A stretch of 64,000 bases of DNA from Paenibacillus xylanivorans (GCF_001280595.1 NZ_LITU01000045.1:23501-87500), one strand, 5' to 3'; counted from the first letter of the stretch, positions 17,190 to 25,810 are shown. Translations and numbers: made by a program. Notes: a model not told the origin generated them from the sequence alone.

Positions 17190-17516
17190 TTATACCTTGG
17201 ACTCCAAAGTCTGCAGGTACTCTGAGATTTGAGTAGGCGTTTTTGCCCATTTGCTATGCAGATGCGCAATTTTCTTGCCGTTCTGGAATACGAGCAGGCT
17301 TGGAATGCCGCGTACACCGTTCTCTTCAGCAAACGGCAGGAACTCTTCTGCATCCAGGGCATAGAAGGTTTTATCTGCATGCTGGTCGATAACGTCCCCG
17401 ATAAAGCGATCCAGGTTTTTGCAATCCGGACACCAGGTTGTATCAAATTTAATGACGGTAAGACCGTCAGAATTGATTGTATCGCGATATTGTTGCTCAC
17501 TTTGAATTCTTTCCAT
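17190..17516 (-). CDS. Thioredoxin-family protein
   Basis: A 108-residue thioredoxin-fold protein with active site WCPDC at about residues 28-32, in place of the classical WCGPC. The cis-proline segment GIPSLLVF is at about 70-77. The Pro-Asp dipeptide between the cysteines suggests a redox potential different from housekeeping thioredoxin. It resembles the YtpP-type minor thioredoxins of Bacillus. It stands alone, with a ribosome site GGGAGAG before ATG 17516 and a terminator behind it, so it is a single-gene unit. Cytoplasmic location is inferred because there is no signal peptide. Confidence 0.92.
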   Translation of the reverse strand: MERIQSEQQYRDTINSDGLTVIKFDTTWCPDCKNLDRFIGDVIDQHADKTFYALDAEEFLPFAEENGVRGIPSLLVFQNGKKIAHLHSKWAKTPTQISEYLQTLESKV

Positions 17517-17600
17517 ATGTCTTCTCTCCCTTATTTGATTCTTTATGGTTGACCTTCATTGTACCTTGTATAGTTACAATTGAAAATAGGCTGCTAACGT

Positions 17601-18509
17601 TTAACGGTGCTGCTTGTACAGATTGGCGGGGCTAGACTCCCGTATTTCGTTAATCTCCGCAGCCGTAAGTGGTGCGGATTCCGATGCTGCGATATTATGC
17701 AATAACTGCTCTCTCGAACTGGCACCTGGCACAACAGCAGCAACAGCCGGATGCGCTAGCGCATAACGAATGGCCGTTTGAGCCATGCTGCGATTGTCTG
17801 TAACCAAACGGCTCAGTCCTTGGCGTATGGTATGCAACTCCTCAGGTGTATAATCCAGATAACCTTTATCTGCCTTGGCAGCACCAGAATCGGCGAGAAC
17901 CCCACTTGCCACAGGTCCACGAGCGATAACACTAATGCCCTTTTGCTCCAATAAAGGCAGTACTTCCTCTTCAGCCCGGCGATCCGCTACGCTGTATTGA
18001 TTCATCACGCCGACAATGGAAGCCCGTTGTACATATTCACGAATTACGTTAGGCCGGATAGAGGATATACCGTAATATCGGATAAGACCTTCCTGCTTCA
18101 GTTCCTCAAAGGCTTCGATCGTCTCTTCGATTGGATCATCCATTGTGCCGCCATGCAGCTGATACAGATCAATATAATCCGTCTGAAGCCGTTTCAGGCT
18201 GTCTCGTACAGCTTGTTTAATATAGGCTTTGGACGGGTCCCATGACCAGCCTTCTTTTCCCGGTATGCGACGATTTCCAACCTTGGTTGCCACAATGACC
18301 TGATCCCGACGTCCCTGAATGGCCTGGCCCACGATTTCCTCGTTTTGTCCTGCATCATACAGGTCAGCGGTATCCAGAAGATTAGCACCACGATCCAAAG
18401 CTTCATGAATCAGGGCTACGGCAGGTCTCACTTCGGTTCCAAGCGACATGCAACCTAGCCCAATTTCACCAACCATGAGTTCGGATGAACCCAGACGATT
18501 TTTCTTCAT
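17601..18509 (-). CDS. Aldo/keto reductase
   Basis: A 302-residue AKR of the IolS/YhdN-like branch, predicted to reduce carbonyl compounds with NADPH. The catalytic tetrad is visible: Asp46 and Tyr51 in NLLDTADLYD, Lys76 in VATKVG and His119 in YQLHGG. Cofactor-binding segments ISVIARGPVASG and the C-terminal VVPGASSREQL are present. ATG 18509 is preferred over upstream start codons to 18599, because homology begins at MKKNRLGSSEL and a GGGG ribosome site precedes it. No partner genes suggest a physiological substrate. Confidence 0.92.
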   Translation of the reverse strand: MKKNRLGSSELMVGEIGLGCMSLGTEVRPAVALIHEALDRGANLLDTADLYDAGQNEEIVGQAIQGRRDQVIVATKVGNRRIPGKEGWSWDPSKAYIKQAVRDSLKRLQTDYIDLYQLHGGTMDDPIEETIEAFEELKQEGLIRYYGISSIRPNVIREYVQRASIVGVMNQYSVADRRAEEEVLPLLEQKGISVIARGPVASGVLADSGAAKADKGYLDYTPEELHTIRQGLSRLVTDNRSMAQTAIRYALAHPAVAAVVPGASSREQLLHNIAASESAPLTAAEINEIRESSPANLYKQHR

Positions 18510-18595
18510 ATGTTGTACATCCCCTTCCATACGTTCTGCAAGTTTCCATTGTATCATTCTTGCTGGCAAAAATCGCATATGACATATGAGCGCAC

Positions 18596-18628
18596 ACAAA
18601 AACCCGGGACCTTACCAGCTCCGGGCTT
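18596..18628 (-). terminator. Terminator after the 57-residue ORF
   Basis: On the minus strand GCCCGGA and TCCCGGG pair around about ten bases, then TTTTTG. It lies between the small ORF at 18663 and the reductase gene. Confidence 0.7.
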
Positions 18629-18662
18629 CTCATGCTAATTGACTCCTATACCAAAATCTATT

Positions 18663-18836
18663 TTAAATCACACGTGAACCTTTTTTGCTTCCATAAGACG
18701 GTTTTGAAGATGAACTTGAATTTTTCATCAGTCCTGATACCGTATTGAACAGCTTATCCCTTGCTTCTTTGTTCCTCATCAAGTAAGTTACGCCTGCTCC
18801 AATGGCTGTTACAATGATTCCACTTTTCTTAGACAT
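18663..18836 (-). CDS. Small basic protein with one hydrophobic segment
   Basis: A 57-residue protein that I do not recognise as a named family. After MSKKS comes a short hydrophobic stretch (GIIVTAIGAGVTYLM, about 6-20) and then a charged helix with Arg, Lys and Asp, ending in a Ser/Lys/Gly-rich basic tail. The layout resembles small YtxH-like membrane-associated proteins. ATG 18836 is strongly supported by AAGGAGGAACAACAT upstream; the frame extends further but without a ribosome site. It is followed by its own terminator, which argues for a real gene. Confidence 0.75.
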   Translation of the reverse strand: MSKKSGIIVTAIGAGVTYLMRNKEARDKLFNTVSGLMKNSSSSSKPSYGSKKGSRVI

Positions 18837-18950
18837 ATGTTGTTCCTCCTTCAGGATTAATGTACATCGTGTCTTGCTTGAGATTACCCTGTAGGAGAAA
18901 AACGAAACGTCTGATGCGATCGCTAAAATTAAAGAGTGAACCATTATAAC

Positions 18951-18985
18951 GTAAAAAATGGCCGCCTGAATATTCAGGAGCCATC
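18951..18985 (-). terminator. Terminator after gpmA
   Basis: On the minus strand ATGGC-CCTGAA and TTCAGG-GCCAT pair, followed by TTTTTT. Confidence 0.8.
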
Positions 18986-19056
18986 TTCTAACATGCTGTA
19001 TAAGTTGAACTCATTGTTACTACAGTGAATTGTGCACGGTTAGAACAATTGTCCAA

Positions 19057-19800
19057 TCAATCCGACGGTGGTGCGACATGAGTCATTTCCTCATGTTTGT
19101 ACGTGGAACCATCCGCAGTCAGGTAAAAGTGACCGATCGGATGTAAGTCTTCATCCAGTTCATAAACCAACGGAATGCCTGTCGGGATATTAAGCGCCAT
19201 TACGTCCGCTTCGGACATTTGGTCCAGATGCATGACGAGTGAACGGAGCGTATTACCGTGCGCGGAGATCAGTACCCTTTTGCCTGCTGACACAACCGGT
19301 TTGATCTCTGCATTCCAATACTCCAGTACCCGCTTCGATGTATCCATCAAATTCTCGGTACGCGGGATGGTGCAGCCAAGCCGTTGATACTTGTCCTGAT
19401 CCTGAACATAACGATCATCTGTTTCGTCCAGGGCCGGGGGAGATACGCTAACAGAGCGTCTCCACTCCTTCACCTGCTCCTCGCCGTACTTCAGCGCAGT
19501 CTGCTGTTTGTTCAGTCCTTGCAGTGCCCCATAGTGACGTTCATTCAGTTTCCACGTCTTGGTGATTGGAATCCACATCCGGTCCATCTCATCGAGTGCA
19601 ATGTCCAGTGTTCGAATGCAGCGTTTAAGTACCGAAGCATAGGCGTAGTCAAAATCAAAACCCTGTTCCTTCAGGATCTTTCCCGCTTTACGTGCTTCTC
19701 CGTATCCATCGGTCGTCAGATCCACATCCGTCCAACCGGTAAAACGGTTCTCCACGTTCCACATACTCTGTCCATGGCGAATCAATACAACTCTGTACAT
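19057..19800 (-). CDS. gpmA: 2,3-bisphosphoglycerate-dependent phosphoglycerate mutase
   Basis: A 247-residue glycolytic enzyme that interconverts 3- and 2-phosphoglycerate in the cytoplasm. The phosphohistidine motif LIRHGQS gives Arg8/His9; Arg60, Glu87 ([11 protein letters not shown]) and His181 (SAHGNTLR) complete the active site. The length and the C-terminal tail match cofactor-dependent GpmA rather than the shorter YhfR-like phosphatases. It is a single-gene unit. Bacillales normally rely on cofactor-independent GpmI for core glycolysis, so this may be a second mutase; GpmI is not in the window. Confidence 0.95.
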   Translation of the reverse strand: MYRVVLIRHGQSMWNVENRFTGWTDVDLTTDGYGEARKAGKILKEQGFDFDYAYASVLKRCIRTLDIALDEMDRMWIPITKTWKLNERHYGALQGLNKQQTALKYGEEQVKEWRRSVSVSPPALDETDDRYVQDQDKYQRLGCTIPRTENLMDTSKRVLEYWNAEIKPVVSAGKRVLISAHGNTLRSLVMHLDQMSEADVMALNIPTGIPLVYELDEDLHPIGHFYLTADGSTYKHEEMTHVAPPSD

Positions 19801-19871
19801 AAGTGTGAATCCTCCTTCCTTGAAATCATTACCCGCAGGGCGAGCCGGATATGCCCATGATATGTGAAATA

Positions 19872-20456
19872 TTAATAGTAAGGTGCCATCATCAGATATA
19901 CAACTACACCCGTAGAACTAACGTAGAGCCAGATTGGCATCGTCCAGCGAGCAATTTTACGGTGTTTCTTCAATTGATTCGTCCATCCCCATACCAGCGT
20001 GAACAGAGCAAGCGGCACAATAATGGCTGCCAGTATGCTGTGTGTAATCAGAATGAAGAAATAAATGGAACGAATGATGCCTTCTCCGCCGTATTTGGAC
20101 GTTTCAGGAGATAGATAATGAAACGACAAATACGTAACAAGAAATAAAAGAGTCGTTGAGAATGCAGCAAGGATGAACCGTTTATGCAATTTTACATTCC
20201 GTTTGATGATTGCAATCAATGCCGCCAACAGAAAGATGAAGGTGAAGCTGTTGAACACGGCGTTAAACCGCGGCAAAATTGTAATGTCAAAGGCCACATC
20301 GCCTTTGTATCCGATAGACGGTGCAAAGAACAACAATAAAATAATGACGTTGGCGAGAATGGAAATGGTAATAATGAGACCTGCGAAATTTTTATTACTG
20401 GTCGGGGCAATCTGATTGGATTGAATGTTCGGGTCCCCTTTGTCCTGTTTGCCCAA
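19872..20456 (-). CDS. DUF420 membrane protein, YozB/CtaM-like
   Basis: A 194-residue membrane protein with about five membrane segments after a hydrophilic 22-residue N-terminus. Conserved DUF420 features include [31 protein letters not shown] with its His, the YLSFHY segment and [15 protein letters not shown]. The family includes B. subtilis YozB and S. aureus CtaM, the latter needed for maturation of an aa3-type terminal oxidase; involvement in oxidase assembly here is inferred. TTG at 20456 follows GGAGGATTTTTCA. It is divergent from the antiporter gene, with a 376-base hairpin-rich gap. Confidence 0.88.
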   Translation of the reverse strand: MGKQDKGDPNIQSNQIAPTSNKNFAGLIITISILANVIILLLFFAPSIGYKGDVAFDITILPRFNAVFNSFTFIFLLAALIAIIKRNVKLHKRFILAAFSTTLLFLVTYLSFHYLSPETSKYGGEGIIRSIYFFILITHSILAAIIVPLALFTLVWGWTNQLKKHRKIARWTMPIWLYVSSTGVVVYLMMAPYY

Positions 20457-20547
20457 TGAAAAATCCTCCTCATATCCTAACTTCTATGTTCTATCTCATT
20501 ATATCTTGCCATTTCTCGACTGTTAAGTGACAACACTCTGAACAAAA

Positions 20548-20585
20548 AGCCTCGTTAGGTACCTTTAAAGTGCCCTCTTAAGGCT
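20548..20585. other. Hairpin with T-runs on both strands, upstream of the DUF420 gene
   Basis: AGCCT (20548-20552) and AGGCT (20581-20585) bracket an AGGTACCT palindrome. AAAAA lies on one side and ATTTT on the other, so it could terminate on either strand. No coding gene ends nearby, so it may be an attenuator or the end of a small RNA. Confidence 0.4.
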
Positions 20586-20613
20586 ATTTTCATCAAAAGC
20601 TCACCTTGACTAG

Positions 20614-20642
20614 TTTACCCCATCCTGTATTTGTGGTATAAT
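20614..20642 (+). promoter_or_regulatory. Extended -10 promoter of the antiporter leader
   Basis: TTTACC (20614-20619), a 17-base spacer and TATAAT (20637-20642) preceded by TG (TGGTATAAT). It predicts a transcript beginning near 20649 with an untranslated leader of about 185 bases. Confidence 0.65.
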
Positions 20643-20672
20643 TAATGCAATTAATCACATACGCGTTGAACT

Positions 20673-20756
20673 GGAGGAGCCTGTCACCAAGGGCCCTCCT
20701 TGTCTTTTTTCAGGCATAAAGCGGCACTCTAAACAAGCGCTGTTTTATGCCTTTTT
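20673..20756 (+). ncRNA. Hairpin-rich antiporter leader with two terminator-like stems
   Basis: Hairpin 1 pairs GGAGG-CC with GG-CCTCC (20673-20699) and is followed by TTGTCTTTTTT. Hairpin 2 pairs AGGCATAA with TTATGCCT (20712-20752) and is followed by TTTTT. Both lie between a good promoter and the ribosome site of the cation antiporter gene. Premature termination as a control step, by an ion or small molecule, is inferred; I could not match a known riboswitch class. Confidence 0.45.
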
Positions 20757-20832
20757 CTGTTCTTAAAGCTTGGAATGATCCCCCCTTGGACAGGTAATCC
20801 TATAAACGCTACTGCTGGAGAGGAGCACACCT

Positions 20833-22023
20833 ATGGAATTTATTTTGGTTCTTGCGCTTATTCTGATTTTCACCAAGTTGGCCGGAGATTTGTCGGTAAG
20901 ACTTGGTCAACCGTCCGTATTAGGGAAATTAATCGTTGGTGTCATTCTCGGACCTGCTTTGCTCGGTTGGGTTCAACCGAATGATTTCATCCATTATATG
21001 GCCGAAATTGGGGTACTGCTGCTCATGTTCATTGCCGGACTTGAGACCGATCTGGAGCAATTGAAGAAAAACTGGAAGGCTGCCTTTGCCGTGGCCGTGG
21101 GGGGTATTATTTTACCTTTTATCGGGGGATACGGTTCGGCAATAGCCTTCGGCATGTCGCAGACACACGCTTTGTTCTTTGGACTTTTGTTCTGTGCAAC
21201 ATCCGTAAGTATCTCTGTCCAGACGTTGAAGGACATGGATCAGTTAGGCTCACGTGAAGGCACCACGATTCTGGGTGCAGCTGTTGTAGATGATGTCCTG
21301 GTCGTGGTCATTCTCGCTGTCATGATGAGTTTGCTCGGTACTGGTGCAGGAGACACATCAATCCCTCTTCTCATTGGCAAAAAGCTGCTGTTCTTTGTTA
21401 TTATTATCGCTGCCAGTTGGTTCCTTGTTCCACGCATCATGAAGTGGATGGCACCGCTGAAGGTCACGGAGACCGTCATTACCGCGGGCTTGATTATCTG
21501 TTTCGGATTTTCATACTTCGCGGAGTGGATGGGTGTTGCCGGCATTATCGGTGCATTTGCGGCGGGTATCGCCATCTCCCAAACAAACTTCAAACATGAA
21601 GTCGAAACCAAATTGGAGCCGATTGCCTACAGCATTTTTGTCCCTGTATTCTTTGTAAGTATTGGCTTGAATGTTACCTTTGAGGGTGTCGGTTCACAAA
21701 TTTGGTTCATTGTTGTCATCAGTCTCATCGCCATTGTTACCAAGCTTCTTGGCGGAGGAGCAGGTGCGCGTCTAACCGGATTTGACCGCTCATCCTCCCT
21801 TGCCATCGGCGCAGGCATGATTTCACGAGGAGAAGTGGCTCTTATTATCGCCTCCACCGGACTCGCTTCCGGATTGCTCGACCCTGAGTATTTCACCAGT
21901 GTGGTCATCATGGTTATCGTTACAACGCTAGTTACACCACCTTTGCTCAAAATCACCTTTGCACGCAAAAAAGGGGAAGCCCGTGTTGAGAAAGGTATTG
22001 AAGACTCCCATTTAAGTGGGTAA
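20833..22023 (+). CDS. CPA2-family monovalent cation/proton antiporter
   Basis: A 396-residue membrane protein with eleven to thirteen membrane segments, of the GerN/NapA/KefB class. The N-terminus has the QPSVLGKLIVGVILGPALLG segment, and the core has the paired-aspartate motif AAVVDDVLVV at about 150-159, which carries the ion in electrogenic members. There is no C-terminal TrkA-N (RCK) domain, unlike KefB/KefC, so regulation by nucleotide binding is not expected. It probably exchanges Na+ or K+ for H+. ATG 20833 follows GAGGAG. A strong terminator follows at 22041. Confidence 0.92.
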   Translation: MEFILVLALILIFTKLAGDLSVRLGQPSVLGKLIVGVILGPALLGWVQPNDFIHYMAEIGVLLLMFIAGLETDLEQLKKNWKAAFAVAVGGIILPFIGGYGSAIAFGMSQTHALFFGLLFCATSVSISVQTLKDMDQLGSREGTTILGAAVVDDVLVVVILAVMMSLLGTGAGDTSIPLLIGKKLLFFVIIIAASWFLVPRIMKWMAPLKVTETVITAGLIICFGFSYFAEWMGVAGIIGAFAAGIAISQTNFKHEVETKLEPIAYSIFVPVFFVSIGLNVTFEGVGSQIWFIVVISLIAIVTKLLGGGAGARLTGFDRSSSLAIGAGMISRGEVALIIASTGLASGLLDPEYFTSVVIMVIVTTLVTPPLLKITFARKKGEARVEKGIEDSHLSG

Positions 22024-22040
22024 CAAAAATTTTATGTATC

Positions 22041-22078
22041 AGCTCGCCGTAGCAATACACGGTGAGCTTTTTTTATTT
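22041..22078 (+). terminator. Terminator after the antiporter gene
   Basis: AGCTCGCCGT pairs with ACGGTGAGCT and is followed by a long T-run. Confidence 0.9.
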
Positions 22079-22103
22079 TTCAATAGAGTTGATTAATACA
22101 TAA

Positions 22104-22138
22104 ACAAAAAAAGACCCCTTTACATGCAAAAGGTCTTT
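22104..22138 (-). terminator. Terminator of the pssA-dedA operon
   Basis: On the minus strand AAAGACC and GGTCTTT pair, followed by TTTTT. A separate perfect dyad GCCTGTTATAACAGGC lies at 22146-22161, between it and the dedA stop. Confidence 0.82.
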
Positions 22139-22169
22139 ATCCTCGCCTGTTATAACAGGCTGTCCCATT

Positions 22170-22655
22170 TTAAGTTAACACACCCACGTAAAAACCGATC
22201 GATATAAAGACCACACACCATATAAACGCCCCAATGCTGGAGACAAGCACGTATCGCCCTATGGCCATGCGGCTGATCCCGGAGAAGCAACACATCAGAT
22301 GACGAATACCTGGAATGAAGTAGCCCAGTATGATGGACCAGTACCCGTATTTCAAAAACCAGGACTCCACCCTGCCCAGCCGTTTGGCGTTGACCCCGAC
22401 CCATTTACCATACTTCTCAACCAAGGGCCGACCGGCCTTCTTGCCAATGGTGTAACTTAGAAGTCCTCCAGTAAATGCTCCGCCAAAACTGACAACGATG
22501 GATACCGAATAATTCAGCACCGAGATGGAGGCGAGATAACCGACAAAGGTCATCATCACCTCATCCGGAATAGGCATGCCAATCACGCCAAGAGCCAGCA
22601 GTCCGTAGATTGCGAAATAACCATATTGACCAATAAATTCTCTTGCAAATTCCAT
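22170..22655 (-). CDS. DedA-family membrane protein, YbfM-like
   Basis: A 161-residue DedA/SNARE-associated family protein with four to five membrane segments. Typical features are GMPIPDEVMMTFVGYLA near the N-terminus, the FGGAFTGGLLSYTIGKKAGRP loop and the GYFIPGIRHLMCCFSG re-entrant motif with its Arg. The length is short for DedA but matches B. subtilis YbfM, which also follows pssA. Family members act in lipid scrambling (undecaprenyl phosphate or phosphatidylethanolamine). ATG 22655 has AAGGAGCGAG before it and follows the pssA stop by 13 bases. Link to phospholipid homeostasis is inferred from context. Confidence 0.9.
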   Translation of the reverse strand: MEFAREFIGQYGYFAIYGLLALGVIGMPIPDEVMMTFVGYLASISVLNYSVSIVVSFGGAFTGGLLSYTIGKKAGRPLVEKYGKWVGVNAKRLGRVESWFLKYGYWSIILGYFIPGIRHLMCCFSGISRMAIGRYVLVSSIGAFIWCVVFISIGFYVGVLT

Positions 22656-22668
22656 ACTGACTCGCTCC

Positions 22669-23214
22669 TTATTTCGGTTCCACAATATCCTTCTCATGGG
22701 GGGCTAGCACTTGTTTTAGAGACGGGAATCGGATTTGGCTAACCATTAGACCGGATAATACGATAATGACAAGATAGGCTACACCATGAGTGAAATAAGG
22801 ACTCCAGAGCGCGAAAAAGGACATCAGACCGCCTGCAAACGTAATCGGCATGCCAACAAAACCATGGCTTGCTGTCTTCTGGCAATTATAACGGGCGAGA
22901 CGCAATGCACCACAAACTGGGAATAATGCCGTCAGCGCCATACCCAGCGCATTTACTTCGTTCATGGAGTTCAAATACAGGATCAGCACGGGTGCGGTCC
23001 CGAACGAAATGACATCCGCCAGTGAATCCAGCGCTTTGCCGAACTCACCTTCACAATGCAGCTTACGGGCAGCGAACCCGTCAAACAGATCAAAGAACAT
23101 CGCTACCCAAATCAGCGTCACAGCCAACGCAAACTCGCCATGGATAGCCATTATGACAGCCAGCATGCCTGAAGTTAGGTTGCCCAACGTTAGAATGGAT
23201 GGTAAAGATTTCAT
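22669..23214 (-). CDS. pssA: CDP-diacylglycerol-serine O-phosphatidyltransferase
   Basis: A 181-residue integral membrane enzyme that makes phosphatidylserine from CDP-diacylglycerol and serine, the first step to phosphatidylethanolamine. The CDP-alcohol phosphotransferase signature D-x2-DG-x2-AR-x8-G-x3-D-x3-D is complete (DLFDGFAARK then GKALDSLAD, about residues 42-67). About six membrane segments follow. In B. subtilis the operon is pssA-ybfM-psd; here psd is missing and a terminator follows dedA. The gene starts 20 bases after the histidine kinase stop, suggesting cotranscription with the two-component genes. Confidence 0.95.
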   Translation of the reverse strand: MKSLPSILTLGNLTSGMLAVIMAIHGEFALAVTLIWVAMFFDLFDGFAARKLHCEGEFGKALDSLADVISFGTAPVLILYLNSMNEVNALGMALTALFPVCGALRLARYNCQKTASHGFVGMPITFAGGLMSFFALWSPYFTHGVAYLVIIVLSGLMVSQIRFPSLKQVLAPHEKDIVEPK

Positions 23215-23234
23215 AGACTTGACTCCCCTTCGTA

Positions 23235-24992
23235 CTAAGCATTAGGAAAATTAATATAAAAACGGACTCCATTCGTCGTGTTCTCCACGCCATAACTGCA
23301 TCCGTGCAAATCAAGAATCTGCTTCGCAATGGCCAGGCCGAGCCCGGTTCCCCCCATTTTGCGATTACGCGAGCGTTCCACACGGTAGAATCTTTCCCAG
23401 ATGTACTGGCGCTCCGCTTCCGAAATCTGCTCACCCTGATTCTCGATGGAGATTCGAACCTGCCCTTCAGGCCGGCTGATCTCAATCATAATATCGGTCT
23501 TGGGAACGGCATGACGTATAGCATTCATCATCATATTGTAGATGACTTGCTCTAACTTGCTGCGGTCTCCCTCAACGGTCTGCTCTGTGGTGGAGACCAA
23601 TACGACATCCAGTTCCTTTTCCTTCAGTTGCGGACCCAGACGTCCGGCAATATCTTCAATCATATCTCCAAGAGCTACTGCATCAGTGTTGAGCTTAATC
23701 GCTTGGGATTCCAGCCGTACCAGATCCAGCATCTCTTCGACCATCGTTTCCATTTTGACCGCTTCATCGGCAATGATCTCGATGTAACGCTCACGTTTGC
23801 TCTCACTGACCCCATCTTTCAACCCTTCGGAGTACCCTTTGATGATGCTGATTGGCGTTTTGAGCTCATGGGATGCATCGGCAAAAAATTCCCGTTGACG
23901 CTGTTCAATACGCTGCTTCATTTCCATATCAGTACGCATCTGACTGTTCGCCTGCCTGAGCTCTTCCAAGGTCTGACCCAGTGTCGTCGACAGCGCGTTG
24001 AGACTATTGGACAGACTGCCAATCTCGTCATTGCGGCGAATTGGCGATTTCACCGTGAAATCAAGGGTGGACATCTTTTTGGCAACATGGTTTAGAGCAA
24101 GCAACGGCTTGGTGACAATTCGGGACAGGAGGAGTGAGAGGAACACAATGAGTACGAATGCAGCAATACCAAAATACGCATAGAATAATTGTGTTGCTTC
24201 ACTCGCCTCCCTCATCTCCTGCAAGGACGTCAGAGAAAAAATGAGCTGCTGCTGGGGTCCTGAGCTGTGCACCGGAGCAATGGTAAGCACATTCCGTACA
24301 CCACTCCAGCTATCGGTCCATTCCTCATTAATCATTTTTCCATTAGCGAGACTTAGCTGGTCCTCCGTAGATAGAGGGAAGCGGCTATCCAGCGCCTGCA
24401 CGAGCAGACCCTGTCTCTGGCTCCATGTCCCCAGGTTGGGAAGAACAACTTCCTTGAGTGTTCCCGACCATACTTCTACCGGTTCTGTTAACTCCTGAAA
24501 ATCTTCTGTTCCTCTGACGACGGAGCTCTGGTCCTGTATCTTGAGTGGATAAACCATAGGATCACTCATGCCACTTGCCGACCCTGTTACAGTCAATTGC
24601 TGGCCATATTTCAAGTGTGAAGCAAGCCAACCTGCATTTTCACTGTTGATAAACAACGACAGCGATACATTTACCTGCTTGCCATCCTCTTGCTGAAGCA
24701 CGATATGGAATGGATCGTTGATCAATTTGCCTGTATTCGTCAGAATGACCAGATGCGACTGATTCTGTCGCATGAACTTTCCGGTTTCCTTCGCCAGCTG
24801 CACATCGTTCCAATGTCCAGTCGAGTATTGTTGTTCGAATTTCGTTAATTTTTTCTTAATGCTGCTGATTTTCTGATGTTGGTAAAAGTCCGGGAACCAG
24901 ACCAGCTGGGCAATCACCGTTGTTCCATATAAAAGAAGTAGAAATCCGGCCATGACCAGAAACAGTTTCATCGTTACACCGTTACGTCTCAT
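23235..24992 (-). CDS. Sensor histidine kinase with HAMP domain
   Basis: A 585-residue sensor kinase. A first membrane segment (about 8-30) is followed by a large extracellular domain to about 260, a second membrane segment and HAMP (about 280-330), a short coiled coil, HisKA with FFADASHELKTPIS, and HATPase_c with NMMMNAIRHAV and GTGLGLAIAKQI. The start at ATG 24992 overlaps the regulator stop as ATGA, so they are translationally coupled; the open frame further upstream lies inside the regulator gene. It is followed 20 bases later by pssA. I infer that it senses envelope or membrane state; the ligand is unknown. Confidence 0.93.
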   Translation of the reverse strand: MRRNGVTMKLFLVMAGFLLLLYGTTVIAQLVWFPDFYQHQKISSIKKKLTKFEQQYSTGHWNDVQLAKETGKFMRQNQSHLVILTNTGKLINDPFHIVLQQEDGKQVNVSLSLFINSENAGWLASHLKYGQQLTVTGSASGMSDPMVYPLKIQDQSSVVRGTEDFQELTEPVEVWSGTLKEVVLPNLGTWSQRQGLLVQALDSRFPLSTEDQLSLANGKMINEEWTDSWSGVRNVLTIAPVHSSGPQQQLIFSLTSLQEMREASEATQLFYAYFGIAAFVLIVFLSLLLSRIVTKPLLALNHVAKKMSTLDFTVKSPIRRNDEIGSLSNSLNALSTTLGQTLEELRQANSQMRTDMEMKQRIEQRQREFFADASHELKTPISIIKGYSEGLKDGVSESKRERYIEIIADEAVKMETMVEEMLDLVRLESQAIKLNTDAVALGDMIEDIAGRLGPQLKEKELDVVLVSTTEQTVEGDRSKLEQVIYNMMMNAIRHAVPKTDIMIEISRPEGQVRISIENQGEQISEAERQYIWERFYRVERSRNRKMGGTGLGLAIAKQILDLHGCSYGVENTTNGVRFYINFPNA

Positions 24993-25669
24993 GCCTCGGC
25001 CTCGAATCGATAACCGGTACCAATAACGGTTCGGATACACTTGGCTTCATCCCCAAGCTTGCTGCGAAGCTTTTTGATATGGGTATCCACCACACGCGAA
25101 TCTCCCTCAAAATCATATCCCCATACCCGATTAAGAATGGCATCACGGGACAGTACAATTCCCTGATTACGCGTTAAATACAGCAGCAGGTCATATTCTT
25201 TGGGAGCAAGCTCCACTTCGACTCCATCTTTCTCAAGCCGTCGTGCCCATGGATCGAGTGTTGTACATCCAAACCGGATCACGCTCTGTTCCTTGCTAAC
25301 CGCACCCTCTACCCGCTTCATTAATGTCTCTGCACGTGCCACCAGCACACGAGGACTGAATGGCTTCGTCACATAATCATCCACACCGAGCTGAAAGCCA
25401 TGAATCTTGTCATCATCTTCCGATCGGGCAGTCAGCATTATAATAGGTACGGTCGACTGGGATCGAATATGCCCACAGAGGGTCCATCCATCCATTTCTG
25501 GCATCAGCACATCCAGAATGACCAGATCCACTTCATGCCGTGCCAGCAATTCCAGCGCCTCCACCCCATGTTCTGCTTCAATTACGTTCCATTGTTCTTT
25601 TATGAAATAATCGGCCACAATCTCACGAATGCGGCTTTCGTCTTCCACCAGAAGCACTGTTCTGACCAT
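24989..25669 (-). CDS. OmpR-family response regulator
   Basis: A 226-residue regulator: receiver domain with phospho-acceptor Asp53 in LVILDVLMPEMDG and the Lys in VTKPFSP, then a winged-helix OmpR DNA-binding domain with LAPKEYDLLLYLTRNQG and VDTHIKKLRSKLG. ATG 25669 follows AAGGAGAG and fits the receiver start; the frame reaches back to 25738, but that segment contains a 10-base direct repeat and no homology. It is the first gene of the putative regulator-kinase-pssA-dedA operon. Confidence 0.94.
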   Translation of the reverse strand: MVRTVLLVEDESRIREIVADYFIKEQWNVIEAEHGVEALELLARHEVDLVILDVLMPEMDGWTLCGHIRSQSTVPIIMLTARSEDDDKIHGFQLGVDDYVTKPFSPRVLVARAETLMKRVEGAVSKEQSVIRFGCTTLDPWARRLEKDGVEVELAPKEYDLLLYLTRNQGIVLSRDAILNRVWGYDFEGDSRVVDTHIKKLRSKLGDEAKCIRTVIGTGYRFEAEA

Positions 25670-25710
25670 GGCCGACTCTCCTTTTAGCATTCTGTTGTTA
25701 ACATAACGAT

Positions 25711-25731
25711 TCCGTGTGTCGTCCGTGTGTC
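25711..25731. promoter_or_regulatory. 11-base-phased direct repeat before the response regulator gene
   Basis: TCCGTGTGTC occurs at 25711-25720 and again at 25722-25731, exactly one helical turn apart, 42-62 bases before the start at 25669. OmpR-family regulators bind such direct repeats in tandem. Autoregulation is inferred. Confidence 0.42.
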
Positions 25732-25810
25732 CAGCCATGTTCTGGAATGAACTCCATCTTATATACGATTAATATATACCAAAAGTTACTAAATTCCATA
25801 CGTTTTCGCA

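Noticed and set aside
20649..20832. c-di-AMP (ydaO), fluoride, or yybP-ykoY riboswitch in the antiporter leader
   Set aside because: The conserved core words of these classes, as I recall them, are not present. The region is reported only as an unassigned hairpin leader.
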